In this document: piece by piece, positions 9,067 through 15,796 of the stretch | How positions within the stretch are numbered: position 1 is the stretch's first letter | Layout of the letters: each line of letters begins with the position of its first letter | From: an uncultured Oscillospiraceae bacterium | Lineage (GTDB): Bacteria; Bacillota; Clostridia; Oscillospirales; Oscillospiraceae | Length of the DNA: 40,151 nucleotides | Direction: 5' to 3' | Assembly: GCA_934675115.1 (NCBI GenBank) | Contig: CAKUPH010000009.1 | Span: 1-40,151, forward strand | The notes under the pieces: generated by a model | What the model saw: the letters and a program-made list of their open reading frames with translations, nothing else | What the model was told of the DNA's origin: nothing | Database searches by the model: none | Position numbers and translations under genes: made by a program

Positions 9067-9243
9067 CATACTGAGTATGATCTGCTTGGAACTGTCAAAA
9101 ACCTCGTAGAGTTTCGCCAACCCAGCGGCGAAAAATCGAAAAATGGGGCCCCCACAAGGCTGTCGCCTTGTGGGGAGAGAAGCAGTCCTGACACGTGTGA
9201 AGTTTTCCGCCTGCGGGAAACGGAACTTGGTGTCAGGGACTGC
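9067..9243 (+). repeat. Cluster of four inverted repeats (possible structured RNA or dispersed element)
   Basis: Four symmetrical elements lie within 177 bases. They are the 13-base palindrome CATACTGAGTATG (9067-9079); TTTCGCC/GGCGAAA (9112-9118 with 9127-9133); an 11-bp stem CCCCACAAGGC/GCCTTGTGGGG with a 4-base loop (9150-9160 with 9165-9175); and a long hairpin pairing 9182-9194 with 9230-9243 (13 bp, one bulged G). The long hairpin has further pairing inside, for example GTTTTCC 9202-9208 with GGGAAAC 9215-9221. None has a T-tract on the plus strand. The density is unlike the other intergenic regions of the window. Confidence 0.55.
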
Positions 9244-9273
9244 GACGACTTCCGCTTTTTGCCACGCTCCGGC

Positions 9274-9302
9274 GCATAATTTCCGTGCCGCGCTCATACA
9301 GT
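9274..9302 (+). promoter_or_regulatory. Putative sporulation sigma-E promoter for the M23/M50 pair
   Basis: GCATAAT (9274-9280) is followed after 14 bases by CATACAGT (9295-9302). The Bacillus sigma-E consensus, as I remember it, is KMATATT, about 14 bases, then CATACAHT, so the match is 6/7 and 7/8. No good sigma-A promoter was found in this gap. The start site would be near 9309, about 33 bases before ATG 9342. The downstream pair resembles spoIVFA-spoIVFB, which is sigma-E controlled in Bacillus subtilis, so sequence and context agree. Confidence 0.55.
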
Positions 9303-9341
9303 CCTGTATACGGAAAAGGCACGGACAAGGAGGGCGGCGGA

Positions 9342-10307
9342 ATGGATACCACCACATACAGACGGAGAACGGCGGGCCGGGGGAGCCGGACGGCGTCGCG
9401 GCGGCGGAGCGGCCTGCCCCTCCGGGAGCGCCGCCGATTAATCCAGCTGGCGGCCAGCGCCGGGCTGTTTCTGCTGGTATTCTTTGGCCGGGGAGTGTTC
9501 CCGGAGCAGATGGCGGCGTGGAAGTCTATTCTCAGCGCGGACGTGGACTTCCGGGGCGCGGTGGCCCAACTGGGGGAGAACGTCTCCGACGGGGCGCCGG
9601 TGCTGGAGGCGCTGGAGGTGTTCTGGGCGGATATGACAGGGCAGGAGACCGAGCCTCAGCCGTCGGAGCCCGGCGGTCAGGCGGGCTTGCCCGTCTCCGC
9701 GCGGCCAGTGCTGCCCGGCGTACTGGAGCGGGCGTATCATCCAGCCTTCGGCGATCAGCCGGCGTTTGTCCAGCAGGTGCGGGACAGCGACGAGATGGGC
9801 AGCGGCACCGACGAACCGGCGGAGGACCCGGTGGTGACGGCGGTGGCCCAGCAGTACACGGCGGACGGCGTGGCCCTGCCGGAAAACGTGAGCCTGCAAT
9901 ATTACAATTTGGGATTGGATAAGACGGCAGTGCCGGTGGCGGGCACTGTCACGTCGCCCTTCGGCTTCCGGGACCACCCGGTGAGCGGCGACTATCTCTT
10001 TCACAACGCGGTGGACATCGGCGTGAAGGCCGGGACGGACGTGCTGGCCTACGCCGACGGTACGGTGCGGTACATCGGGGAGAACAGCGTTTACGGGCTG
10101 TACGTCAAGCTGGATCACGCCAACGGCGTGTCCACCTTTTACGCCCACTGCAAGAAGCTGCTGGTGAAAAAAGGCGAGACGGTGAAGTGTGGGCAGGTCA
10201 TCGCCAAGTCCGGCGAGACGGGGAACGCCACCGGCCCCCATCTTCATTTTTCCGTGGAAAAGGACGGCGTGCGGCTGAACCCGGCCTATTACCTTGGGCA
10301 GACATGA
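9342..10307 (+). CDS. Membrane-anchored M23 (LytM-type) peptidase-domain protein, SpoIVFA-like
   Basis: ATG 9342 is chosen because AAGGAGG (9327-9333) ends 8 bases before it; the product is 321 residues. An Arg-rich N-terminus is followed by one membrane segment at about 33-50. A low-complexity acidic/Pro-rich stretch comes next, and then a LytM/M23 domain at about 195-318. The zinc and catalytic residues of M23 are present: H221 and D225 (HNAVD), H269 (FYAHC) and H300-x-H302 (HLH). It could therefore be an active peptidoglycan endopeptidase. The gene overlaps the next one, an M50 site-2 protease, by ATGA. That pairing is the arrangement of spoIVFA-spoIVFB, where SpoIVFA anchors and inhibits the SpoIVFB protease at the forespore membrane. 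The assignment is by architecture and context; other membrane LytM proteins remain possible. Confidence 0.75.
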   Translation: MDTTTYRRRTAGRGSRTASRRRSGLPLRERRRLIQLAASAGLFLLVFFGRGVFPEQMAAWKSILSADVDFRGAVAQLGENVSDGAPVLEALEVFWADMTGQETEPQPSEPGGQAGLPVSARPVLPGVLERAYHPAFGDQPAFVQQVRDSDEMGSGTDEPAEDPVVTAVAQQYTADGVALPENVSLQYYNLGLDKTAVPVAGTVTSPFGFRDHPVSGDYLFHNAVDIGVKAGTDVLAYADGTVRYIGENSVYGLYVKLDHANGVSTFYAHCKKLLVKKGETVKCGQVIAKSGETGNATGPHLHFSVEKDGVRLNPAYYLGQT

Positions 10308-10873
10308 AAAGGCTGCGGATCACGCCGGGGTTTCTGCTGCTGATGGCGGTGCTGTTCTACGTGGACGAGGGCAGCGGTATGCTGGGCTGGGCGGTGCTGG
10401 CCTGCACCCTTCACGAGCTGGGGCACTACGGGGTGAGCCGCGCCTTTGGCGGGCGGTTCGGCTGGCTGGAGCTGTCGGCGGTGGGGGCGGGGATGAGCAT
10501 GGAGTACCCGGAGCCGCTGAGCTACGGCCGGGAGATCCTTGTCTCGCTGGCGGGGCCGGGGGTGAACCTGCTCTCCGGCTGGCTGTGCGCCCGGGCGGGC
10601 TGGTATCTCCCGGCGGGGGTAAACTTCGGGCTGGGGGCATTCAACATCCTGCCCGTCCTGCCGCTGGACGGCGGGCAGGCGCTGTGGTGCGGCCTTTCGG
10701 CCCTCTTCGGTGTGGAGCGGGCCGACCGGGCGCTGACCGGGACGGCGGGGATGCTGCTGGGCCTGCTGGCCGGGGCGGGAGCCGTCATGGCGGCGGGGTA
10801 CGCCAACTTCACCCTGCTCATCACGTCGGGGTGGCTCGTGTGGATGGCGCTGGCCCGGCGGCGGGCAAAATAA
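10304..10873 (+). CDS. Site-2 protease (peptidase M50), SpoIVFB-like
   Basis: ATG 10304 overlaps the stop of the M23 gene (ATGA), indicating translational coupling. The 189-residue polytopic membrane protein carries the M50 zinc motif HELGH (H37, E38, H41) and the second metal motif N114-ILPVLPLDGG with D122. These are the residues of intramembrane metalloproteases that cut substrates inside or near the bilayer. In spore formers SpoIVFB processes pro-sigma-K in the mother cell. B. subtilis SpoIVFB is about 288 residues with a C-terminal CBS domain; this protein ends after the last membrane helices, so the CBS domain is absent. It may be a minimal SpoIVFB or another small S2P. The putative sigma-E promoter upstream of the pair favours the sporulation role. 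Confidence 0.82.
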   Translation: MKRLRITPGFLLLMAVLFYVDEGSGMLGWAVLACTLHELGHYGVSRAFGGRFGWLELSAVGAGMSMEYPEPLSYGREILVSLAGPGVNLLSGWLCARAGWYLPAGVNFGLGAFNILPVLPLDGGQALWCGLSALFGVERADRALTGTAGMLLGLLAGAGAVMAAGYANFTLLITSGWLVWMALARRRAK

Positions 10874-10880
10874 GTTATGG

Positions 10881-10909
10881 TTGTAATTTTCGCTCCGGAG
10901 TGGTACAAT
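10881..10909 (+). promoter_or_regulatory. Sigma-A promoter for the Asp23/Gls24 gene
   Basis: TTGTAA (10881-10886) and TACAAT (10904-10909) lie 17 bases apart. They start 8 bases after the M50 stop codon. The leader holds a GCGGGC-TT-GCCCGC inverted repeat (10922-10935). Confidence 0.75.
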
Positions 10910-10972
10910 AACCTGAGTACGGCGGGCTTGCCCGCGCAGGCACTGCATTACGGAAAAGGAGCGTGAGGCGTT

Positions 10973-11341
10973 ATGGCCGAAGGCAGAGAATACATTTCCC
11001 GCCCGGGTGAGCTGGGCGACATCAACATTTCAGAGGAAGTCCTCGCCATGATCGCGGCTGCGGCCGCGCTGGAGGTGGAGGGCGTCAGCGCCCTTGGCTC
11101 CGGCGTGGGCGGCGATATGGCGGCGGCCAACAAGAAGGGACTGGCCAAGGCCATCCATCTCAGCGTGGAAGAGGATCAGGTGACCGTGGAGATCGCTCTG
11201 CTGGTGGCCTACGGCTATGCGGTGCCCACGGTGGCCCGGGCCGTGCAGGACGCCATCATCAGCGCCGTGGAGAACACCAGCGGACTGCACGTGGCCTGCG
11301 TCAACGTGTCCGTCACCGGCGTGATCTTCCACAATAAGTAA
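10973..11341 (+). CDS. Asp23/Gls24 family envelope stress response protein
   Basis: A 122-residue soluble protein of the Asp23/Gls24 (DUF322) family. The typical features are the opening (GDINISEEVLAMIAAAAALEVEGV), a central strand pair (VTVEIALLVAYGYAVP) and the closing segment (HVACVNVSVTGVIF). Members are abundant cell-envelope or membrane-associated proteins linked to alkaline and cell-wall stress; in clostridia one member typically sits just upstream of nusB, as here. RBS AAAGGAG (10955-10961) precedes ATG 10973. The gene has its own promoter and its own terminator, so it is a single-gene unit. The precise molecular function is not established for the family. Confidence 0.88.
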   Translation: MAEGREYISRPGELGDINISEEVLAMIAAAAALEVEGVSALGSGVGGDMAAANKKGLAKAIHLSVEEDQVTVEIALLVAYGYAVPTVARAVQDAIISAVENTSGLHVACVNVSVTGVIFHNK

Positions 11342-11354
11342 AAAACAGCGTCAG

Positions 11355-11387
11355 CACCGGGCAGGGAAACCTGCCCGGTGTTATTTT
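11355..11387 (+). terminator. Intrinsic terminator after the Asp23/Gls24 gene
   Basis: CACCGGGCAGG (11355-11365) pairs perfectly with CCTGCCCGGTG (11370-11380) around a GAAA tetraloop. TTATTTT follows. Confidence 0.93.
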
Positions 11388-11436
11388 GTGCTAAAATCTT
11401 CCGGGGAAAGTTCAGAGAAATGTCATACTTGAGGGG

Positions 11437-11465
11437 TTCCCTTTTCGGAGGAAAGAGTGTATAAT
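11437..11465 (+). promoter_or_regulatory. Probable promoter of the nusB-recN operon
   Basis: A perfect TATAAT (11460-11465) has only a weak -35 match, TTCCCT (11437-11442), at 17 bases. The expected start lies near 11472, about 68 bases before ATG 11540. It is the only good -10 element seen between the terminator and nusB, and the genes to recN are tightly packed behind it. Confidence 0.55.
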
Positions 11466-11539
11466 ATGCAACTGATAATGCATAATTGCGCCTGTACGCA
11501 GGCGGGGCGGCGGAGCGCCGCCGTGAAAGGATGAGAGAG

Positions 11540-11995
11540 ATGACCAGAAGCAACGCCCGGGAGATTGCGGTACATTTTACCTTTGAACTGGGTTTTTCCG
11601 ACCTGAACGCAGACGAGCTGCTGGAGCGAAACATGACGGAGGAGCTGTTCGCCCAGCGGGCCGGTGAGGCGGACCTTTACGCCCAGCTGCCGGACAAGCC
11701 TCAGGGGGATTACATCTCCGCTCTGGTGCGGGGGGTGTTCTCCCACGGCGCGGAGCTGGACGGCTACATCGGCCAGTACGCCAAGGGCTGGCGCTTTTCC
11801 CGGATCGACCGGGTGGCGGCGGCCATCATGCGGGTGACCATGTACGAGATCCTCTATATGCCCGAGGTGCCCAACAAGGTGGCCATCAACGAGGCGGTGG
11901 AGATCGCCAAGAAGTATCTGGACGACGACGTGGTAAAGTTCGTCAACGGGATCCTCGGCTCCTTCGTGCGGGCGGAGTTCCCTGAAGAGAACTGA
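11540..11995 (+). CDS. nusB: Transcription antitermination factor NusB
   Basis: The helical NusB fold is recognisable over the whole 151 residues. It has the N-terminal TRSNAREIAVHFTFEL segment with the Arg-Glu that opens the family, FSRIDRVAAAIMRVTMYEILYM in the middle, and the strongly conserved VPNKVAINEAVEIAKKYLDDDVVKFVNGILG near the end. NusB binds boxA RNA together with NusE (ribosomal protein S10) and supports antitermination in rRNA operons. Of two in-frame ATGs (11531 and 11540), the second has AAAGG (11526-11530) at 9 bases and is preferred. It is the first gene of the housekeeping operon, with the TsaD-like gene starting 21 bases after its stop. Confidence 0.93.
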   Translation: MTRSNAREIAVHFTFELGFSDLNADELLERNMTEELFAQRAGEADLYAQLPDKPQGDYISALVRGVFSHGAELDGYIGQYAKGWRFSRIDRVAAAIMRVTMYEILYMPEVPNKVAINEAVEIAKKYLDDDVVKFVNGILGSFVRAEFPEEN

Positions 11996-12016
11996 CCGAA
12001 AAAGGAAGGGTGCGCC

Positions 12017-12958
12017 ATGAGCCGGCTTTGTATCGGATTTGACACCAGCAACTACACCACCTCCGCCGCCGTGTTCGACGGGGAGACGGGCCACAACTGC
12101 GGCCGCCTGCTGACGGTGCCGGAGGGCTCCCTCGGCCTGCGGCAGAGCGACGCGCTGTTCCAGCACGTGAAGCGGCTGCACCTGATGGTGGAGCAGCTCC
12201 GGGCGGACGGCGTCCTCGGGCAGATCGGGGCGGTGGGCGCGTCCACCCGCCCCCGGGAGGTGGAGGGCTCCTACATGCCGTGCTTCCTCGTGGGCGAGGG
12301 GCAGGGCAGGGCGCTGGCCGCCGTGCTGGGCGTGCCCTTTTACCCCTGCTCCCATCAGCAGGGGCACATTGCCGCCGCCGCGTGGTCCGCGGGCCGGGCG
12401 GACCTGATGGACACGCCTCATCTGGCGTGGCACCTGTCCGGCGGCACCACGGAGCTGCTGTACGTCCGGCCGGAGGGCTGCTCCGTCCGGGCGGAGCTCA
12501 TCGGCGGCACGTCGGACATCTCGGCGGGCCAGCTGGTGGACCGGGTCGGCGTGTCGCTGGGGCTGGATTTCCCAGCGGGCAAGGTCATGGACGCCCTGTC
12601 CCGGCAGTCGGAGCGGTCGGAGCGGTTCGAGGTGAAGCTTCAGGGCCGGACGTTTTCTCTGTCTGGCATGGAAAACAAGATCAAGGCCATGGCGGAAAAG
12701 GGCGCGGCCCCGGCGGATGTGGCCCGGTTCACCTTTGAGACGCTGGCCTCCATTTTGGAGCGGGCCACGCAGGCGGCCAAGGATGAGTTTGGCGACCTGC
12801 CGGTGCTGTGCTCCGGCGGCGTGGCGTCCAATACGCTGCTGCGGCAGCGGCTGGAGCCGCTGGGGGCCATTTTCGCGCCGCCCCAGTATTCCACGGATAA
12901 CGCGCTGGGCGTGGCGGTGCTGGCTCACCGGGCGCTGGAACAGGAGGGCGCGGAATGA
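12017..12958 (+). CDS. TsaD/Kae1-like protein (glycoprotease M22 family paralogue)
   Basis: This 313-residue ASKHA-fold protein has the metal-binding residues of TsaD/Kae1: H113 and H117 (HQQGH) and D294 (TDNALG). It also has the nucleotide-binding segments GFDTSNYTTS and SGGTTELL. TsaD joins threonylcarbamoyl to A37 of tRNAs reading ANN codons. This copy differs from canonical TsaD: it is shorter (about 335-345 is usual), the usual G-E-A-x-D-K region reads SAGQLVDRVGVSLG, and it sits among nusB and xseA without tsaB or tsaE. It is therefore probably a paralogue of unknown role rather than the essential enzyme, often labelled O-sialoglycoprotein endopeptidase. RBS AAGGAAGG lies at 12002-12009. 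Its TGA overlaps the xseA ATG. Confidence 0.8.
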   Translation: MSRLCIGFDTSNYTTSAAVFDGETGHNCGRLLTVPEGSLGLRQSDALFQHVKRLHLMVEQLRADGVLGQIGAVGASTRPREVEGSYMPCFLVGEGQGRALAAVLGVPFYPCSHQQGHIAAAAWSAGRADLMDTPHLAWHLSGGTTELLYVRPEGCSVRAELIGGTSDISAGQLVDRVGVSLGLDFPAGKVMDALSRQSERSERFEVKLQGRTFSLSGMENKIKAMAEKGAAPADVARFTFETLASILERATQAAKDEFGDLPVLCSGGVASNTLLRQRLEPLGAIFAPPQYSTDNALGVAVLAHRALEQEGAE

Positions 12959-14187
12959 ATCTGTCCGAGCTTCCGGTCTACAGCGTATCGCAGGTCAACG
13001 GTTATCTCAAGCGCCTTATGGATGGTGACGGTCTGCTGGCCGGCCTGCTGGTCCGGGGCGAGATCTCAAACTATAAAAAATACCCCTCCGGACACCATTA
13101 TTTCTCCCTCAAGGACGAGCAGGGGGCCATCCGCTGCGTTATGTTCCGGGGGGACGCTTCCCGGCTCCGGTTCCGTCCGGCCAACGGGATGCAGGTGGTG
13201 GCCTACGGCCGAGTGACGGTCTACCCCCGGGACGGACAGTATCAGCTTTATTGCAGTGAGCTGTTCACCGACGGACAGGGGGATCTGAACGCCGCCTTTG
13301 AGCAACTCAAGGCGAAGCTGGCCAAAGAGGGGCTGTTCGACACGGCAGCCAAGCAGCCGCTGCCGAAATATCCGAAGAAGATCGCACTGGTCACCTCCCC
13401 GGCGGGGGCGGCGGTGCGGGATATGCTCCGCATCCTGAAGGCCCGCTGGCCCATGGCGCAGGTGCTGGTGGTGCCGGTGCGGGTGCAGGGCGAAGAGGCG
13501 GCGGGCGAGATCGCCGCCGCCATCCACGCCGTGAACAACCGGGCGGATGTGGACCTGATCATCACCGGCCGGGGCGGCGGCTCCATGGAGGACCTGTGGG
13601 CCTTCAACGAGGAGATCGTGGCCCGGGCCATCTACGTATCCAATATTCCGGTGATCTCTGCTGTGGGGCACGAGCCGGATGTGACCATTGCCGACTACGT
13701 GGCCGACCTGCGGGCGGCCACCCCGTCCAACGGCGCGGAACTGGCGGTGCCCGACCAGAACGAGATCCGGCAGACGCTGGATCAGCTCCAGAGCCGCATG
13801 GCCGCCGCCCTGCGGGCGAAGGTGTCCGTGCAGCGGCAGCGGCTGGAGCGGCTGCGCTCCGCGCAGGCCCTCCGGAGCATGCGCGCCCCGCTGGACGAGC
13901 GGCGGATGTGGCTTGAAATGCAGCGGCGGCGCATGGCCGGAGCCTGCTCCGCCAGAGTTTCCACGGAGCGCACACGGCTTGCCGGGGCCTGCGCCGGGCT
14001 GGATGCCATGAGCCCCCTGAAGGTGCTGGCCCGGGGCTATGCCGTGGCCCGCGGCGAGGCGGGGGTCATTTCCTCCGTGGAGCAGGCGGCGGTGGGAGAC
14101 GAGATCAGTGTACTGGTGACGGACGGAGCGCTCCGCTGCCGGGTAGAGGGAAAGGAGAAGCGCAAATGGCGGCAAAAAAACAGCTGA
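12955..14187 (+). CDS. xseA: Exodeoxyribonuclease VII large subunit
   Basis: The 410-residue protein has the N-terminal OB-fold (VYSVSQVNGYLKRL...ISNYKKYPSGHHYFSLKD), as in XseA. It then has the catalytic domain with ALVTSPAGAAVRDML, IITGRGGGSMEDLWAFNEE and ISAVGHEPDVTIADYVADLRAATPSNGAEL, and a long coiled-coil region before the C-terminus. Together with XseB it forms exonuclease VII, which degrades single-stranded DNA in both directions without metal dependence. The ATG overlaps the previous stop (ATGA), and its 3' end overlaps xseB by 22 bases, so the three genes are translationally linked. It is slightly shorter than E. coli XseA (about 456) but typical for Firmicutes. Confidence 0.96.
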   Translation: MNLSELPVYSVSQVNGYLKRLMDGDGLLAGLLVRGEISNYKKYPSGHHYFSLKDEQGAIRCVMFRGDASRLRFRPANGMQVVAYGRVTVYPRDGQYQLYCSELFTDGQGDLNAAFEQLKAKLAKEGLFDTAAKQPLPKYPKKIALVTSPAGAAVRDMLRILKARWPMAQVLVVPVRVQGEEAAGEIAAAIHAVNNRADVDLIITGRGGGSMEDLWAFNEEIVARAIYVSNIPVISAVGHEPDVTIADYVADLRAATPSNGAELAVPDQNEIRQTLDQLQSRMAAALRAKVSVQRQRLERLRSAQALRSMRAPLDERRMWLEMQRRRMAGACSARVSTERTRLAGACAGLDAMSPLKVLARGYAVARGEAGVISSVEQAAVGDEISVLVTDGALRCRVEGKEKRKWRQKNS

Positions 14188-14399
14188 GCTTCGAGCAGTC
14201 CATGGACCGGCTGGAGCAGATCGTAAAGGAACTGGAGCGGGGCGAGTGCACGCTGGACGAGGCCATGGCCCTGTTTGAAGAGGGCAGCAAGCTGGCGGGC
14301 AGCTGCTCCGACCTGCTGGACAAGGCGGAGCAGAAGGTGACGAAGCTCCTTTCCGCGGACGGCGAAGAGGAAGTCCCCTTTGAGGAAGCGGGGGAGTAA
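14166..14399 (+). CDS. xseB: Exodeoxyribonuclease VII small subunit
   Basis: A 77-residue helical protein matching XseB: LSFEQSMDRLEQIVKELERGECTLDEAMALFEEG followed by a second helix and an acidic tail. Several copies pack around the coiled coil of XseA in exonuclease VII. The start lies inside the end of xseA (22-base overlap), with GGAAAGGAGA (14149-14158) as Shine-Dalgarno 7 bases upstream. The normal family length is 70-85 residues. Confidence 0.95.
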   Translation: MAAKKQLSFEQSMDRLEQIVKELERGECTLDEAMALFEEGSKLAGSCSDLLDKAEQKVTKLLSADGEEEVPFEEAGE

Positions 14400-14400
14400 C

Positions 14401-15276
14401 ATGGAGTTCAAGCAGGAGATGGCGCGATACCGCTCCATGGTGGAAGCGCGTCTGGCCGGGGCCATCCCGGAGGGCGGACTGGAGGACGCCATGCGGTACA
14501 GCCTGCTGGCCGGGGGCAAGCGCATCCGGCCGGTGCTGGCGCTGGCGTTCTGTGCGCTGGCCGGAGGAGCGCCGGAGACGGCTCTGGACGCGGCCTGTGG
14601 AGTAGAAATGCTTCACACCTATTCCCTCATTCACGACGACCTGCCCTGCATGGATAACGATGACCTGCGCCGGGGCCGCCCCACCTGCCACAAGGTGTAC
14701 GGCGAGTGCGTGGCCACGCTGGCAGGGGATGCTCTTCAGGCGGCGGCCTTCGAGTGGGTGCTGTCTCCCAACGGGCCGGCGGCGGATGCCCGGGCCCGGA
14801 TGGGCCTTGAGTTTGCCCGGGCCGTAGGCGCGGCGGGGATGTGCGGCGGCCAGTATCTCGACATGGACGCCGAGGGCCGTCAGCCCACACTGGATGAGCT
14901 CAACGCCATCCACAGAAAAAAGACGGCGGCGCTGCTCATTACGGCCTGCCGCATCGGCGTGCTGTGCGCCGGGATCAGGGCGGACACGGAAGCGCTCCTT
15001 GCCGCGGCGGAGCGCTATGCGGAGCAGCTGGGCATGGCGTTCCAGATCCGGGACGATCTGCTGGACGAGATCGCCACCACCGAAGAGCTGGGCAAGACCG
15101 CCGGCTCCGATCAGGCCAACGGCAAGCACACCTTCGTGACCCTGCTGGGCCGGGAGAAGTGCGAAGCGCTGGTGCTGGAGCACACGGCGCGGGCGAAGGC
15201 CGCCCTGTCCGCCGCAGGCGGAGACGAGGCGTTCCTGTGCGCGCTGGCGGACGCGCTGGCGGAGCGGAACCAATGA
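14401..15276 (+). CDS. ispA: Short-chain polyprenyl (farnesyl/geranyl) diphosphate synthase
   Basis: ATG 14401 starts one base after the xseB stop; the product is 291 residues. The first aspartate-rich motif DDLPCMD begins at D79-D80 in the spacing of bacterial farnesyl diphosphate synthases, and the second (IRDDLLDE) lies near residue 218. YSLLAGGKRIRPVL and LIHDDLPCMDNDDLRRGRPTCHK are typical. The enzyme condenses isopentenyl and dimethylallyl diphosphates to C10-C15 prenyl diphosphates for undecaprenyl and quinone synthesis. It sits in one operon with dxs, the first step of the precursor pathway, in line with the usual clostridial and proteobacterial xseB-ispA-dxs order. Confidence 0.94.
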   Translation: MEFKQEMARYRSMVEARLAGAIPEGGLEDAMRYSLLAGGKRIRPVLALAFCALAGGAPETALDAACGVEMLHTYSLIHDDLPCMDNDDLRRGRPTCHKVYGECVATLAGDALQAAAFEWVLSPNGPAADARARMGLEFARAVGAAGMCGGQYLDMDAEGRQPTLDELNAIHRKKTAALLITACRIGVLCAGIRADTEALLAAAERYAEQLGMAFQIRDDLLDEIATTEELGKTAGSDQANGKHTFVTLLGREKCEALVLEHTARAKAALSAAGGDEAFLCALADALAERNQ

Positions 15277-15322
15277 GAAACGCCGCGTTTTCCGGCGAAA
15301 TTTTGAAAAAGAGGCGTTTTTT

Positions 15323-15760
15323 ATGGTCAATCAGGTGCTGCTGCTGTCCGTCTGCTCCTGGGCGCTGGCCCAGATTTTGAAATTCTTCATCTCGGCTGCG
15401 ATAAACCGGAAGTTCGAGCTTACCTATCTGCTGACCGGCGGCGGGATGCCGAGCTCCCACTCCTCGCTGGTGTGCACCTGCGCCACCTGTACGGCCATTT
15501 TGTCCGGCGTGCAGTCCAACCTGTTCGCCATCAGCGTGGTGCTGGCCCTTATCGTCATGTACGACGCGGCCAACGTCCGCAAGGAGACGGGCAATCAGGC
15601 AAAAGTCCTCAATTATATGATGGAAAACTGGGCGAACAATAAGCCGGAGCTTTTCGCCAAGGACCTCAAGGAACTCATCGGCCACACATGGCTTCAGGTG
15701 GTCATGGGGGCCATTCTGGGCGTGATTGTGGGCCTTGTTGGCTGCGCCCTCTGGCCGTAA
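15323..15760 (+). CDS. Divergent PAP2 family membrane protein (YuiD-like)
   Basis: The 145-residue membrane protein belongs to the divergent PAP2 (DUF212) family. GGGMPSSHSSLVCTCA carries the Ser-His pair reminiscent of the phosphatidic-acid-phosphatase motif, followed by LALIVMYDAANVRKETGNQAKVLN and LKELIGHTWLQVVMGAILG, all typical. The classical PAP2 phosphatase motifs are incomplete, so enzymatic activity is uncertain; a role with lipid or prenyl phosphates is plausible given its place between ispA and dxs. RBS AAAAAGAGG (15306-15314) lies 8 bases before ATG. The same gene between ispA and dxs recurs in clostridia, from family knowledge. Confidence 0.88.
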   Translation: MVNQVLLLSVCSWALAQILKFFISAAINRKFELTYLLTGGGMPSSHSSLVCTCATCTAILSGVQSNLFAISVVLALIVMYDAANVRKETGNQAKVLNYMMENWANNKPELFAKDLKELIGHTWLQVVMGAILGVIVGLVGCALWP

Positions 15761-15796
15761 ACAGAAAAAATCAACCGAAGGAGGTGAGACGCCGAC

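Larger units (their letters stand above)
9037..9341 (+). other. 305-base intergenic region with several inverted repeats, no gene seen
   Basis: No convincing coding frame is present. The left three quarters contain four inverted repeats, annotated separately below as one block. The right end carries the putative sigma-E promoter (9274-9302) and the Shine-Dalgarno AAGGAGG (9327-9333) of the M23 gene. No classical T-tailed terminator for the upstream protease gene was found. Confidence 0.6.

Noticed and set aside
3988..9357. Very long open frame (1789 codons) on the minus strand opposite the subtilase gene
   Set aside because: It is antisense to a well-supported S8 protease, is His/Arg/Pro/Gly-rich with no recognisable domain, and results from the GC-rich third positions of the real gene.
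15277..15322. GC-rich hairpin and T-run between ispA and the divergent PAP2 gene as a terminator
   Set aside because: The stem GCCG/CGGC is only 4 bp, and the distant AAACGCC/GGCGTTT pair overlaps the ribosome binding site; no convincing terminator is formed.
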